DNA of 51,123 nt from Desulfocapsa sp. (GCA_022712975.1 JAFLJO010000109.1:1-51123); one strand, 5' to 3'; positions 16,131-24,416 are shown, counted from the stretch's first letter. Notes: generated from the letters alone by a model not told the origin. Made by a program: numbers and translations.

Positions 16131-16207
16131 TGATGCCATGCGGGCAGAGGGTATTCGGCAACCGACATAAGAACAATTCCCACAGAAACTTTGGTTTTCC
16201 GATACAT
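16131..16207 (-). repeat. Dispersed ~100-bp repeat, copy E (shortened)
   Basis: This minus-strand copy has the TGATGCC..GGGCAGA end and the CCCACAGAAACTTTGGTTTTCC end. The middle is reduced to about one heptamer unit, with several substitutions. It lies about 115 bases after cbiM. Confidence 0.75.
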
Positions 16208-16528
16208 CAAAATATACATACTCAATTTGTCACTTTATTGTATTGCACCTTGCAGATGGATACAAAAGAGACGGCTAGGATTTGCATTTCAAAAGGCACC
16301 CCGCTTCCCCAAACAGCAAAAGAATTGCTGAAGCAGGTGGCGACCCTATCTATTTCGGATCAAAGGAGGTGATGAGGAACATATGACTCAATCGATGTGC
16401 GGAAAGGCGGCTTCCCCAGCTAGGAGTTGAGACCGCTTTTCCGATGGAAGGCAGACCTGGTTAGATATCTAGCCAGGCTACCCCTCAGTTTTTTCTTCTA
16501 ACAGAGCTGAGGGGCATTGTAAATTTTT
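16208..16528 (+). other. Unassigned region with short frames and strong hairpins
   Basis: A 38-codon frame (ATG 16256 to TGA 16372) and a 15-codon frame (ATG 16383, preceded by AGGAGGTGATGAGG) are present but match nothing I recognise. Downstream is a potential stem CGGAAAGGCGG with CCGCTTTTCCG, crossed by CTCAA/TTGAG pairing. Next is a near-palindrome CCTGGTTAGATATCTAGCC, then a stem CCCCTCAG (16481-16488) with CTGAGGGG (16507-16514). It could be a structured RNA, a decayed mobile-element end or chance. No known riboswitch consensus fits. Confidence 0.3.
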
Positions 16529-16630
16529 ATGTATCGGAAAATTAAAGTTTATGTGGGAATTGCTCCTATGTGGGTTGTCAGTTACCGAATACCTAATACC
16601 GAATACCTTCTGCCCGCAGGGCAGTATGTT
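16529..16630 (+). repeat. Dispersed ~100-bp repeat, copy F
   Basis: Plus-strand copy from ATGTATCGGAAAATTAAAG to GCCCGCAGGGCAGTATGTT. It is more diverged in the middle than copies B and D. It ends two bases before the GGAGGTGG ribosome-binding site of the next TonB receptor, so the native promoter of that gene is displaced or lies within the repeat. Confidence 0.8.
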
Positions 16631-16644
16631 CCGGAGGTGGAATG

Positions 16645-18645
16645 ATGTGGTTTAAAGTTCTCGCATGTATACTGATACTTGTATCATCAACTTATGCTCA
16701 ATCTCAGTCTCAAGAGCTTCCAGAGACAATTGTTAAGGCAGAACGATTAATCGAAGATAAGATTAAGGTATCCATAAAAGCAGAGGCATTGCCTTCGCAG
16801 GTGCAGATAATTACCAAAGAGGATATAGAGCGCCTTGATGCTAAAGATTTTCTTGACATCTTTAGAAAAACAGCGGGTATTAACCCCTCTCCTTATGGGC
16901 AGGGCGAGGTTGCAAATCCTTTCGTGATACGAGGACACGGTTCATCGCATGGGGCGAATGTTGCCGTATTTATTGACGGTGTTCCACAAAATTATAGGTC
17001 TGGGTCCTTCGATTCTTCTTGGCTCACGCCAGAGCTGATAGAAAGGATAGAGATTATCAAAGGTCCCTTTTCAGCCCTTTATGGCAACTATGCCCTTGGA
17101 GGAGTGGTGAATGTAATAACCAAAAGAAAAGATACCTCTCCATCAGTTAGTGTAAGTGGTGGAAGTTTTGGGGCGTATCGGGGATTGGGTCTGATAAGCA
17201 ATGAGACATGGCAGTCGTCGACCTCTCTGATGTCTTTTGAATACTCCAATATTGACGGCTACAGGGATAATTCCGATCATAGAAAGATGCTGTTCTTTCC
17301 CAAGATAACCCTTCCCATATTGGACGACAAGCTCTCAACGAGACTCAGCTTTTACAAATCCGACTGGGGGGCGCCTGGATATCTACGCATAGATGATGCC
17401 AAAGCTGGAATCGTTGACAGAAAATCGGCAGTAAATCTCACAGATGGCGGTACGAATGAGCACTACACGCTTGCTATAAATTACACACAGAGAGAAGGAG
17501 AGAAGGGGCTTTATATGGATGCCTACATTAAAAGCCGTGAATGGCACCGTCTGTCGACATTCGGGCTCAACCAGTCGGAAAGTGAAGATGACAGAACAAT
17601 TTATGGGGGCAAGATTTATTACAACCTTATGCCCAATGACCGCCTTGCCGTCACCCCAGGCGTAGAAATCAGATACGATAGCATCGATACACGGCGGTAC
17701 CCGACAACCAATGGACAAAGAACCGGAATGCCCACACAAGACTGGGGCGTAAAACAACTGGATCTATCCGCCTTTATTCAGGCCCAGGTAAATGTTATTG
17801 AGCAGTTAAAATTAGTCGGAGGCATCAGATACGATCACTTCAATATTGATGTGCAAAACAAGGTGATATCAGAGTATTCAGGGAAAGCGGATACGGGGAT
17901 ATTTACTCCGAGGCTCGGATTTGTTGCAACACCTCTTAAAAATCTCAACATATTCGCAAATAAAGGTCTGGGGCTTCGCTCACCACAGCCACACGAAATG
18001 TCGCCTAATACAATAGCACGTGCAGAGAACTTTGACCTTAAGCCTGCACAGGTGCATTCATGGGATGTGGGGTTCGATACAACCTTATTGGAAAAGCTCT
18101 ATTTCGCATTCAGCTATTATCAGACAGAAATGGAAAGAGAGATAAGGAGAGTAGGCAACGAGACAAATATTGCAGACTCCGAAAGAGACGGATATGAGGT
18201 AGAGACAAAGTTTTATGTCATGCCGGAACTTACCCTTTTTGCCAATTACGCATGGTTGGATTCAAACTGGAAAGATCCGGTAGTAGCAGGGCAACACCCT
18301 GGTCAGCACAAGATACCAGGCCTTTCCGAGCATCTCATATCAGGTGGCATAGAGGTCACAAAGCAGACAGGAAAAGACAGTAAATTGCTTCTTGATGTGT
18401 ACTACTCATACGTCAGCGGCGGGCCGTACTATGTTGGTACAGAAACAACACCAAGAAAAATGCCTGCCTATGACAGATATACCGTCAAGGCAACTTACAA
18501 GCTTAAAAACTGGTCAACTTTCGTATCAACAATATACCAGCCCCGCGAGTATTCGTCTGAAGGGATGTGGGCCAGCGGCGGTTTTGTGAACTTTAGCCCA
18601 AACCCCAAATGGGATGTAAGTGCAGGCGTGAAGTATCAGTTTTAA
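16645..18645 (+). CDS. TonB-dependent outer-membrane receptor (metal-island copy 1)
   Basis: The protein has 666 residues from ATG 16645; the ATG at 16642 lies too close to GGAGGTGG at 16633. It has a signal peptide ending STYAQS, a plug domain with VQIITKEDIERLDAKDF and the RGHGSSHGANVAVFIDG segment, and the conserved IERIEIIKGPFSALYGNYALGG motif. A 22-strand-type barrel follows, ending in phenylalanine (KYQF). The canonical TonB box is weak (ETIVKAE). Such receptors use TonB energy to import scarce ligands. A DUF4198 lipid-exposed or periplasmic partner follows, and the same pairing is seen again at 20172. Nickel or cobalt chelate uptake is therefore the best guess. Codon use is richer in AGA, ATA and A/T third positions than the second copy, suggesting separate acquisition. 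Confidence 0.85.
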   Translation: MWFKVLACILILVSSTYAQSQSQELPETIVKAERLIEDKIKVSIKAEALPSQVQIITKEDIERLDAKDFLDIFRKTAGINPSPYGQGEVANPFVIRGHGSSHGANVAVFIDGVPQNYRSGSFDSSWLTPELIERIEIIKGPFSALYGNYALGGVVNVITKRKDTSPSVSVSGGSFGAYRGLGLISNETWQSSTSLMSFEYSNIDGYRDNSDHRKMLFFPKITLPILDDKLSTRLSFYKSDWGAPGYLRIDDAKAGIVDRKSAVNLTDGGTNEHYTLAINYTQREGEKGLYMDAYIKSREWHRLSTFGLNQSESEDDRTIYGGKIYYNLMPNDRLAVTPGVEIRYDSIDTRRYPTTNGQRTGMPTQDWGVKQLDLSAFIQAQVNVIEQLKLVGGIRYDHFNIDVQNKVISEYSGKADTGIFTPRLGFVATPLKNLNIFANKGLGLRSPQPHEMSPNTIARAENFDLKPAQVHSWDVGFDTTLLEKLYFAFSYYQTEMEREIRRVGNETNIADSERDGYEVETKFYVMPELTLFANYAWLDSNWKDPVVAGQHPGQHKIPGLSEHLISGGIEVTKQTGKDSKLLLDVYYSYVSGGPYYVGTETTPRKMPAYDRYTVKATYKLKNWSTFVSTIYQPREYSSEGMWASGGFVNFSPNPKWDVSAGVKYQF

Positions 18646-18659
18646 GTTGTTAAAAAGCC

Positions 18660-18674
18660 CCGCATTTTATGCGG
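18660..18674 (+). terminator. Small hairpin between receptor and DUF4198 genes
   Basis: A perfect six-base stem, CCGCAT/ATGCGG with a three-base loop, follows the receptor stop by about 14 bases. It is followed by an A-rich, not a T-rich, run, so it is more likely an RNA-processing or weak attenuation hairpin than a strong terminator. Confidence 0.35.
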
Positions 18675-18702
18675 ATAGAAAAAACTTATGGAGGTATAGA
18701 AG

Positions 18703-19425
18703 ATGAGAAACATTTTAGTTACCGCAATGACGCTATGTTTTATGATGTTTTCAAATGTTTTTGTTTATGATGTTTGTGCATGTGATGTCTGGATTGAAAA
18801 CAAAGATAATGAACTCATAGTGTTTTACGGGCATGAAGACAAGCGTAAGCCTTATGACCCCTCAAAAATAAAAGAGGTTAAGGCATATGACAGTAATGGA
18901 AATTCCATCCCTGTTGAAGTTATTAGGCAAAAGGACACAGCCTCACTATCTCCAGAAGGAGAGGCATTTGCCATTAGTCTATTTTTTGACAACGGCTACT
19001 GGTTAAAGACCACTGATGGCTGGAAAAATATCTCAAAGAGAGACGCAAAGGGGATGCAATTGGTTGAACCGGCGCGCCATTCTTTGAAATATGCCAAAAG
19101 CCTTATACAGTGGGCGGAAAGATACACAGAGCCGCTCGGGATGAAGCTTGAGATTGTGCCCACAAATAATCCTTTTTTATTGAAAAAGGGCGAGCACCTT
19201 CTTGTTACAGTATTTTATGAAGGCAAGCCGCTTGAGGGGGCAGAGATGGAGACAAGAGATCACAAAGTGCTCGCAAAGACAGATAAAAATGGTATGGCGA
19301 GTGTCCTTGTTGAAAGTGAAAGTGGCATAAATGTAATCGTGGCAAAGCACTCAGTGCCTATTAAAGACAATCCCGATGCTGACACAATCAGCATCTCAAG
19401 CACCCTCATCTTTGAGGTCAGATGA
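18703..19425 (+). CDS. DUF4198-type periplasmic metal-uptake accessory protein
   Basis: The 240-residue protein has a signal peptide ending DVCA, so the mature chain starts CDVWIEN. It has two beta-rich halves. The second contains PLGMKLEIVPTNNPF, LLVTVFYEGKPL and KTDKNGMASVLV, the typical DUF4198 pattern shared with NikK-type components of nickel and cobalt uptake loci. It follows the TonB receptor by 58 bases with a GGAGG site, and base use matches that receptor, so the two were probably acquired together. Proposed role: periplasmic binding or delivery of the metal ligand taken up by the receptor. The metal and mechanism are inferred. Confidence 0.75.
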   Translation: MRNILVTAMTLCFMMFSNVFVYDVCACDVWIENKDNELIVFYGHEDKRKPYDPSKIKEVKAYDSNGNSIPVEVIRQKDTASLSPEGEAFAISLFFDNGYWLKTTDGWKNISKRDAKGMQLVEPARHSLKYAKSLIQWAERYTEPLGMKLEIVPTNNPFLLKKGEHLLVTVFYEGKPLEGAEMETRDHKVLAKTDKNGMASVLVESESGINVIVAKHSVPIKDNPDADTISISSTLIFEVR

Positions 19426-19494
19426 TGGTCAGGGGGGACGTTCATTGGGATATTGATTGACAACTTTGTCAGAAAGTGTCAACTGGTGACTGAA

Positions 19495-19999
19495 GGTGGC
19501 CATTCTGACGGCCACCTTTTTCGTGACCTCCCTCATCCATGTCCCCCTGGGACCTGGCAGTGTTCACCTAATCTTCAATGGTCTGCTCGGGATGGTGCTG
19601 GGTTGGACCTGCTTCCCGGCGATCCTGATAGCCCTGCTACTCCAGGCTATCATTTTCCAGTACGGCGGCATCGTGGTGCTGGGGGTTAACACCGTCAACA
19701 TGGCAGTGCCGGCTCTGCTCTGCTTCTACCTGTTACGACCTTGGCTAAAGCGACCTGAATACCGGTCTGTAGCTGGATTTATCGGAGGATTTCTCTCCGT
19801 CTTCCTAACCTCCCTGCTCATGGGCTAGGCTCTGGCTCTGTCGGATACCGGTTTCCTGACTACGGCCAAGATTATCGTAGCTGCCCACCTACCGGTGATG
19901 ATCATCGAGGGTTTTATTACCATGTTCACTATCTCTTTCCTGGCTCGGGTTAAACCGGAAATACTACAATTAGCCCCCCCCCCTGAGTTAGAAATGTAG
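19495..19999 (+). pseudogene. cbiM: Truncated duplicate of cbiM with an in-frame stop
   Basis: From 19495 the DNA matches 15522-16040 almost base for base, with only about 15 substitutions by eye plus a small insertion near 19977. The copy lacks the first 38 codons, including the metal-binding MHISEG start. A TTG leucine codon has become TAG at 19826-19828 (LLMG-stop), after which the frame continues to TAG at 19997. It cannot make a working transporter. The two copies bracket the receptor/DUF4198 pair at 16645-19425, so the duplication may have come with insertion of that pair. A short hairpin with TTGACA and TGTCAA arms lies just upstream at 19457-19482. The 170 bases after it hold one GTGTTAC half-site at 20096 and nothing else clear. 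Confidence 0.9.
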
Positions 20000-20171
20000 A
20001 TATTAAAAAGATATCTATAAGCACCGCAACCGGCGGGACGGCACACATTAGAAAAGTAATAAAATATCAATGTGTTGAGCTCTTGCCACTCAAAAGTGTT
20101 ACGAATTTCAAAAACGTGCGTTGGTAGCATTTACCGCTTACACAAATAAAACTATTCCAAAGGAGAAAAAA

Positions 20172-22172
20172 ATGAACTACGCGTACAGCAGAGGATCATG
20201 CAGGAGGTACACATCCCTTCTAGCCACGGTCTTTATTCCTCTTAGCACTATTATAGCAGGGGCGACCACCACGGCCTTGGCGGACGCAGCCCCGGATAAG
20301 ACCACGGCAGTTCTGGAAGAGATGGTGGTTACCGCCACCAGGACTCCCCATGCCTTAAGGGATGTGCCGGTGGAAACCGTGGTCATCAGTCGCCAGGATA
20401 TTGAACGGAGCAATGCTCAAAACGCCATGGATGCCCTGAAGACCGTGCCGGGTATCACCAGCGCAGTCCATGACGATGTTTTCGGCACCTATACCTGGCG
20501 GGCCAAGATGCGAGGTCTGAGTTTCAATGATGGTTACGGTCTAATCCTCATCGATGGCCAACGGGTTATGGGCAGTGGTCAGAGCGGTGGCATGGGTGAA
20601 TATGGCATCGGCCTCAATCAGATTCCACTGGAGATGATCGAACGAATAGAGGTGGTCAAGGGGCCAAGTTCCGCCCTCTACGGCAGTGATGCCATGGCTG
20701 GGGTGATCAATATCATCACCAAGAAATCGCCGGACAAAGCAACAGGTCGAGCCGGAGCCTCCTATGGCTGGTACAATGTCAAAGAAAGAAACAGAAACGG
20801 AAGCGTCGAAATTCCCTCAGATGACGGCCAGAGCCGCAACACCTCCCAGGCCTATGTATCTTTTGGGGATCGTCCCCTTGAACGTCTTGGTTATCTGATT
20901 AATTATAATTACGAGTCAGCCGAGGATATCCGCCAGGACCCGATCAAGTCTGAGCGCCATTCCCTGATGGCAAAAATGGATCTGGCCGCCACTGACAAGC
21001 TAAATTTTTCCCTCAAGGGTGAAGTCAGTGACTATGAGAAAACGGACAATAGGGAAGAAGAGAGTTACCGGATCTCACCTGGCCTGGAATGGCAACCAAC
21101 GGACGATCATTTCCTGGCCGTTAAGGGGTATACATACACTTGGGATTTCGAGCACGGTTATCCCGGTTTTTCTCACGGCCACAAGCTTGGTGATACCGGT
21201 TTTGATCAGGCCGAAGTGCAGTACACCTGGTATATAAACGATCAGCATACCCTGACCATGGGAGGTGAGCTTCAACAGCAGAGTATCGACTATACCATTA
21301 ACAATGCCAATGGGATAACCGTCCAGGTAAAGGAGGATGTGAATACCAACAGCTTTTATGGCCAGGACGAGATCAATCTATTTGACGATTGGACCCTGGT
21401 GGCCGGTCTGCGCTATGACGATCACTCCAGTTTTGGCGGCGAGGTCAATCCCAAGCTGAGCCTGATGTATAACCTGTCCGAGGCAACGGTTTTCAGGGCC
21501 TCGGCTGGTCGGGCCTTTAAGTCTCCCACCATCCGTCAGCTCTACTACGACGCCCCCTACCGACACGGTGACTATTATATCATGTCTAATCGAAACCTTG
21601 AGCCGGAGATCGGCATGGGCTATTCAGCCGGGCTTGAACAATGGCTCTGGAAAGACCGCCTGATGACCAGCCTCGGACTCTTCCGTAATGAGGTAGAGGA
21701 TATGGTAATCCGCGAGGACACCGGCGCCATCTATGACGGTCTTCCGCTGATGAGTTACCAGAATATTGAGGAGGCAGTCACCCAGGGGGTCGAGCTACTC
21801 GCCAAGGTCAACCACCAGGATCTCTCCCTAACCCTTGCCTACACCTATACGGATTCGGAGAACAAGGAGACCGGCAAGGCGCTGACCTATGTTCCCGAGC
21901 ACAGCTTTTCTCTGGCCCCTGCCTACGAATGGCCAAGCTACGGTGTCGGCATCAGCGGCATCCTTACCTATACAGACAAACAATACACAGGTAGAGAGAA
22001 TACCCCCCAGATAGACGGCCATGCCGTGGTGGATGCCCGGATTTACAAGGATCTCGGCGGCAAAGCCAAGCTGAGCTTTTTGGCGAACAATATCTTTGAC
22101 TCGGACAAGGGAGATTCGGGGAATTACCGTAGCGGCAGAACCCTGCTGGTGAAGATGGACGTTTTCTTTTAA
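20172..22172 (+). CDS. TonB-dependent outer-membrane receptor (metal-island copy 2)
   Basis: The protein has 666 residues from ATG 20172, chosen over an earlier in-frame start because AAAGGAGAAA lies directly upstream. It has a signal peptide ending TTALADA, a TonB box of the EEMVVTATRT type near residue 45, a plug with VPVETVVISRQDIER, and IERIEVVKGPSSALYGSDAMAGV. A beta-barrel ends in VKMDVFF. This is the classical BtuB/FepA-like architecture for TonB-powered import. Two accessory genes follow directly: DUF4198 after 20 bases, then a NikL-like gene. Nickel or cobalt ligand uptake is therefore likely. GC content and codon use are visibly higher than in receptor copy 1. No riboswitch is present upstream, so cobalamin control is not indicated. 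Confidence 0.87.
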   Translation: MNYAYSRGSCRRYTSLLATVFIPLSTIIAGATTTALADAAPDKTTAVLEEMVVTATRTPHALRDVPVETVVISRQDIERSNAQNAMDALKTVPGITSAVHDDVFGTYTWRAKMRGLSFNDGYGLILIDGQRVMGSGQSGGMGEYGIGLNQIPLEMIERIEVVKGPSSALYGSDAMAGVINIITKKSPDKATGRAGASYGWYNVKERNRNGSVEIPSDDGQSRNTSQAYVSFGDRPLERLGYLINYNYESAEDIRQDPIKSERHSLMAKMDLAATDKLNFSLKGEVSDYEKTDNREEESYRISPGLEWQPTDDHFLAVKGYTYTWDFEHGYPGFSHGHKLGDTGFDQAEVQYTWYINDQHTLTMGGELQQQSIDYTINNANGITVQVKEDVNTNSFYGQDEINLFDDWTLVAGLRYDDHSSFGGEVNPKLSLMYNLSEATVFRASAGRAFKSPTIRQLYYDAPYRHGDYYIMSNRNLEPEIGMGYSAGLEQWLWKDRLMTSLGLFRNEVEDMVIREDTGAIYDGLPLMSYQNIEEAVTQGVELLAKVNHQDLSLTLAYTYTDSENKETGKALTYVPEHSFSLAPAYEWPSYGVGISGILTYTDKQYTGRENTPQIDGHAVVDARIYKDLGGKAKLSFLANNIFDSDKGDSGNYRSGRTLLVKMDVFF

Positions 22173-22192
22173 CAACAATACGGAGAATAATA

Positions 22193-22963
22193 ATGAAAAA
22201 AATAGCTATAATAATCACAATATATCTTGGCCTGACAGCTCTCTTCTGCACCCAGGCTCAGGCTCATTTTCCCTGGATCAACGTGGACAACTACTCGCCT
22301 GACACAGGAGATTCGGCCCACATTACCATCGGCTGGGGGCATCGCTATCCTTTGGGCGGATTTCTCAAAATGGCGGATCTGGAGAATATTGCCATGGTCG
22401 ATCCTGATGGCGGGAAGGAACCAATTTCTTCTGTATCGGACCTGGAATTTCAGCCGGAAAACAATTTTGCCAAGCCCGGATCCTATCTCATCGTTGCCAA
22501 ACGCAAAACCGGTTACTACACCAAGACCACCCAAGGTGGCAAACGTCAGTCCAAAGAGGGCCTGAAAAACGTCATAAAATGTTCCAAGTCCCAGATGTGC
22601 ATGAAGGCCATTATCAATGTGGGTGACGACCAGGGCAAGCTTGAAGGCAAAGCAGGACATCCTTTGGAGATCATACCCCTGACAAATCCGGCTGGGCTGA
22701 AGGCCGGAGATTATTTGGAGGTTCAGGTTCTTTTGCATGGAAAACCCTATACTGACAGGATTTTTGCCACCTATATGGGCTTTTCAACAGAAAAAGATGT
22801 CTTTGCCTACACCAGCAAAACCGACCGTCAGGGCAAGGGCCGCATACGCATCCTCCAACCCGGAATCTGGCTGATCAAGGCGGAATATCAACAACCGTAT
22901 CCCAACCTTGATATATGCGACGTGGAGTCCTTTATCGCAACTCTGACTCTTGAGGTCAAATGA
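22193..22963 (+). CDS. DUF4198 / NikK-like periplasmic protein
   Basis: The 256-residue protein has a signal peptide ending CTQAQA, giving a mature N-terminus AHFPWINVDNY with histidine in second position. This is a feature of NikK and related uptake components, where the exposed N-terminus binds metal. The body shows ITIGWGHRYPLGGF, then LEIIPLTNPAGLKAGDYLEVQVL and a C-terminal DRQGKGRIRILQPG, the DUF4198 pattern. It follows the receptor by 20 bases with GGAG upstream and overlaps the NikL-like gene by four bases (ATGA), so the three form one operon. Likely job: capture of Ni2+ or Co2+ between the outer-membrane receptor and an inner-membrane permease. Confidence 0.8.
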   Translation: MKKIAIIITIYLGLTALFCTQAQAHFPWINVDNYSPDTGDSAHITIGWGHRYPLGGFLKMADLENIAMVDPDGGKEPISSVSDLEFQPENNFAKPGSYLIVAKRKTGYYTKTTQGGKRQSKEGLKNVIKCSKSQMCMKAIINVGDDQGKLEGKAGHPLEIIPLTNPAGLKAGDYLEVQVLLHGKPYTDRIFATYMGFSTEKDVFAYTSKTDRQGKGRIRILQPGIWLIKAEYQQPYPNLDICDVESFIATLTLEVK

Positions 22964-23448
22964 GCAAGCACAAATTCCAGCTCCTTATCGCCCTTTTTTA
23001 TATCACCCTTGGCCTGGCAATCCTGCCCGACCAGGGGCAGGCTCATGGAGTGCGGGGGCTGATCAGCACGACTGAGACCATCTGCGCTACTGCCGGTTAT
23101 GATGACGGTGAACCTATGAGCTATAGCGAGGTGGAGATTTATGCCCCAGATTCTGAACTTCCCTTCCAGTCCGGCCGCACCGACCGGAACGGTGTCTTTT
23201 GTTTTAAAGCGGACAGCCCGGGCGACTGGCAGTTAACCATCAATGATGGAATGGGTCACCGGGTTCATCTTAAAACCACGGTGAGCCAGGATATGGCTCT
23301 GGTTCAGGGTAAGGCCGCCCATGAACCCAATGCCCAATTTATGAGCAAGGCCGGTGGGGTGGTTACAGGAGTAGCGCTCATCTTTGGCCTGAGCGGCTGC
23401 CTCGCCTGGTGGCGGAGCCGCAAGAAAAATGGGAAAACCCTGGGATAA
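22960..23448 (+). CDS. NikL/CbiL-like membrane-anchored nickel/cobalt uptake component
   Basis: The 162-residue protein has a signal peptide ending GQAHG. The mature start AHGVRG places a histidine at the exposed N-terminus, as in NikL of the NikMNQO-type systems. A carboxypeptidase-regulatory-like beta sandwich follows, with YDDGEPMSYSEVEIYAPDS, GRTDRNGVFCF and INDGMGH. A single C-terminal membrane span (about residues 132-152) ends in basic residues. In characterised systems NikK and NikL replace NikN as helper components of NikM. No NikM, NikQ or NikO gene is directly adjacent. The only full-length candidate partner here is the cbiM gene at 15409. Confidence 0.8.
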   Translation: MSKHKFQLLIALFYITLGLAILPDQGQAHGVRGLISTTETICATAGYDDGEPMSYSEVEIYAPDSELPFQSGRTDRNGVFCFKADSPGDWQLTINDGMGHRVHLKTTVSQDMALVQGKAAHEPNAQFMSKAGGVVTGVALIFGLSGCLAWWRSRKKNGKTLG

Positions 23449-23521
23449 CCATCTGATAGCCATATACGCATTTTTCCCCCCGTTAACCATAATCGCGAAC
23501 GAGGGGAAGGGACATGGTGGA

Positions 23522-23690
23522 AAAGGATAGTGCTGGAAGGAGAAATCCCCGACCCCTTAAATCCTCCATCGGGGTATAGATTTCATACCCGCTGTCCTGA
23601 GGTCTGAGGAATTTGTTCAGAGATTGAACCTGTACTCCGTGAAACAGAAGACAAACGTCTGGTGCCTGCCATTTTACCTCGTGAGCTTTT
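23522..23690 (+). pseudogene. Remnant of a DppF/OppF/NikE-type ABC transporter ATPase (C-terminal domain)
   Basis: Translation from 23522 gives [20 protein letters not shown] then FHTRCPEV, the signature C-terminal segment of peptide/nickel ABC transporter ATPases. After an in-frame TGA it continues GICSEIEPVLRE, again as in that family. The Walker motifs and the rest of the ATPase are missing, so it is a dead 3' fragment. Given the nickel genes around it, it may derive from a nik or dpp-type importer. The bases between 23449 and 23521 hold nothing else that I recognise. Confidence 0.7.
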
Positions 23691-23733
23691 GCAGGATTTG
23701 CGGGGTAAATCAGAGAGGTTTTTTTACCCACAG

Positions 23734-23760
23734 GTAACACGAATATTTAGTTTGTGTTAC
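23734..23760. promoter_or_regulatory. Candidate NikR operator (GTAACAC-N13-GTGTTAC), site 2
   Basis: GTAACAC at 23734-23740 and GTGTTAC at 23754-23760 repeat site 1 exactly in half-site sequence and 13-base spacing, while the spacer differs. It lies 54 bases before the FmdE-like start codon, a position suited to repression of that gene. Confidence 0.6.
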
Positions 23761-23813
23761 CATTCAACCTTTTCAACCTGTTTTTCAAACGATTTTGACA
23801 TGGAGGTGAACCA

Positions 23814-24416
23814 ATGTTGGTACCTATGGAATTACACAGCTTGACCCAGAGGAAAGGATACCTAAGCCCGGACCTGGCCATTGGCTGGCAAATCGGCAAA
23901 TACGTGGCGGAATTCTTTGACGGCCTGGAGGAGGTAGAAATCGCTGCCGCTTGCGACAATGACGCCACCCTGGCTCTCTCCCATCTGACCCGGCAACACG
24001 GCAATCCCGGCCAGGTTATTGTGCCGGAGAGCACCAGACCCTGGGATTTCCTCTTTTATCATCTCACTACCGGAACCATGCTGGGCTTCACCCTGATCCA
24101 GCAACGCACTCATTTACCCAAGGGAATACGCGATCTGGAACCCGCCCTTTCCGTGGACAACCCGACAACGGTGGAAATCTACCAGGCCGGTCTCGATCTC
24201 TTGATCAAGTCTCTCCTCAGCCAGCCGGTGACCAGTTTCTCTCAAATCCATCAGATCCGTTGCCGCCGTTTACAGGTAATGGAAAACAGTAAGCAACAGC
24301 CCCATTGTCAGCGCTGTGGGTGCTTGACCTCGATTCATAAACTATGGGACATCGAAGGCGAGATCTGCTGTCCATCCTGCTCCGGCCTGGAACCGGCTTG
24401 GTATACCTACCATTAG
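23814..24416 (+). CDS. Degenerate FmdE-like protein with C-terminal zinc ribbon
   Basis: The 200-residue protein starts at ATG 23814 after TGGAGGTG. Its N-terminal part, GYLSPDLAIGWQIGKYVAEF and AAACDNDATLALSHL, follows the pattern of FmdE-family proteins, named from molybdenum formylmethanofuran dehydrogenase operons. The usual HGHLCPG metal-site segment is changed to KGYLSPD, losing the His and Cys. A four-cysteine ribbon follows near the C-terminus (CQRCGC, then CCPSC). With a candidate NikR operator directly upstream, a metal-trafficking role is likely, but no reaction can be assigned. It might instead be a regulatory or storage derivative of the family. The fold assignment is moderately sure; the function is not. 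Confidence 0.6.
   Translation: MLVPMELHSLTQRKGYLSPDLAIGWQIGKYVAEFFDGLEEVEIAAACDNDATLALSHLTRQHGNPGQVIVPESTRPWDFLFYHLTTGTMLGFTLIQQRTHLPKGIRDLEPALSVDNPTTVEIYQAGLDLLIKSLLSQPVTSFSQIHQIRCRRLQVMENSKQQPHCQRCGCLTSIHKLWDIEGEICCPSCSGLEPAWYTYH

Noticed and set aside
16383..16515. Second cobalamin, TPP, c-di-GMP or nickel/cobalt riboswitch before the first TonB receptor
   Set aside because: None of the conserved core sequences of these classes is present; only unassigned hairpins are seen.
9642..16630. CRISPR array formed by the repeats
   Set aside because: Copies are about 100 bp, in both orientations, kilobases apart and without regular spacers.
20076..20102. Third NikR-like operator before the second TonB receptor
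   Set aside because: Only one half-site (GTGTTAC at 20096) is present; the expected partner 13 bases upstream does not match.
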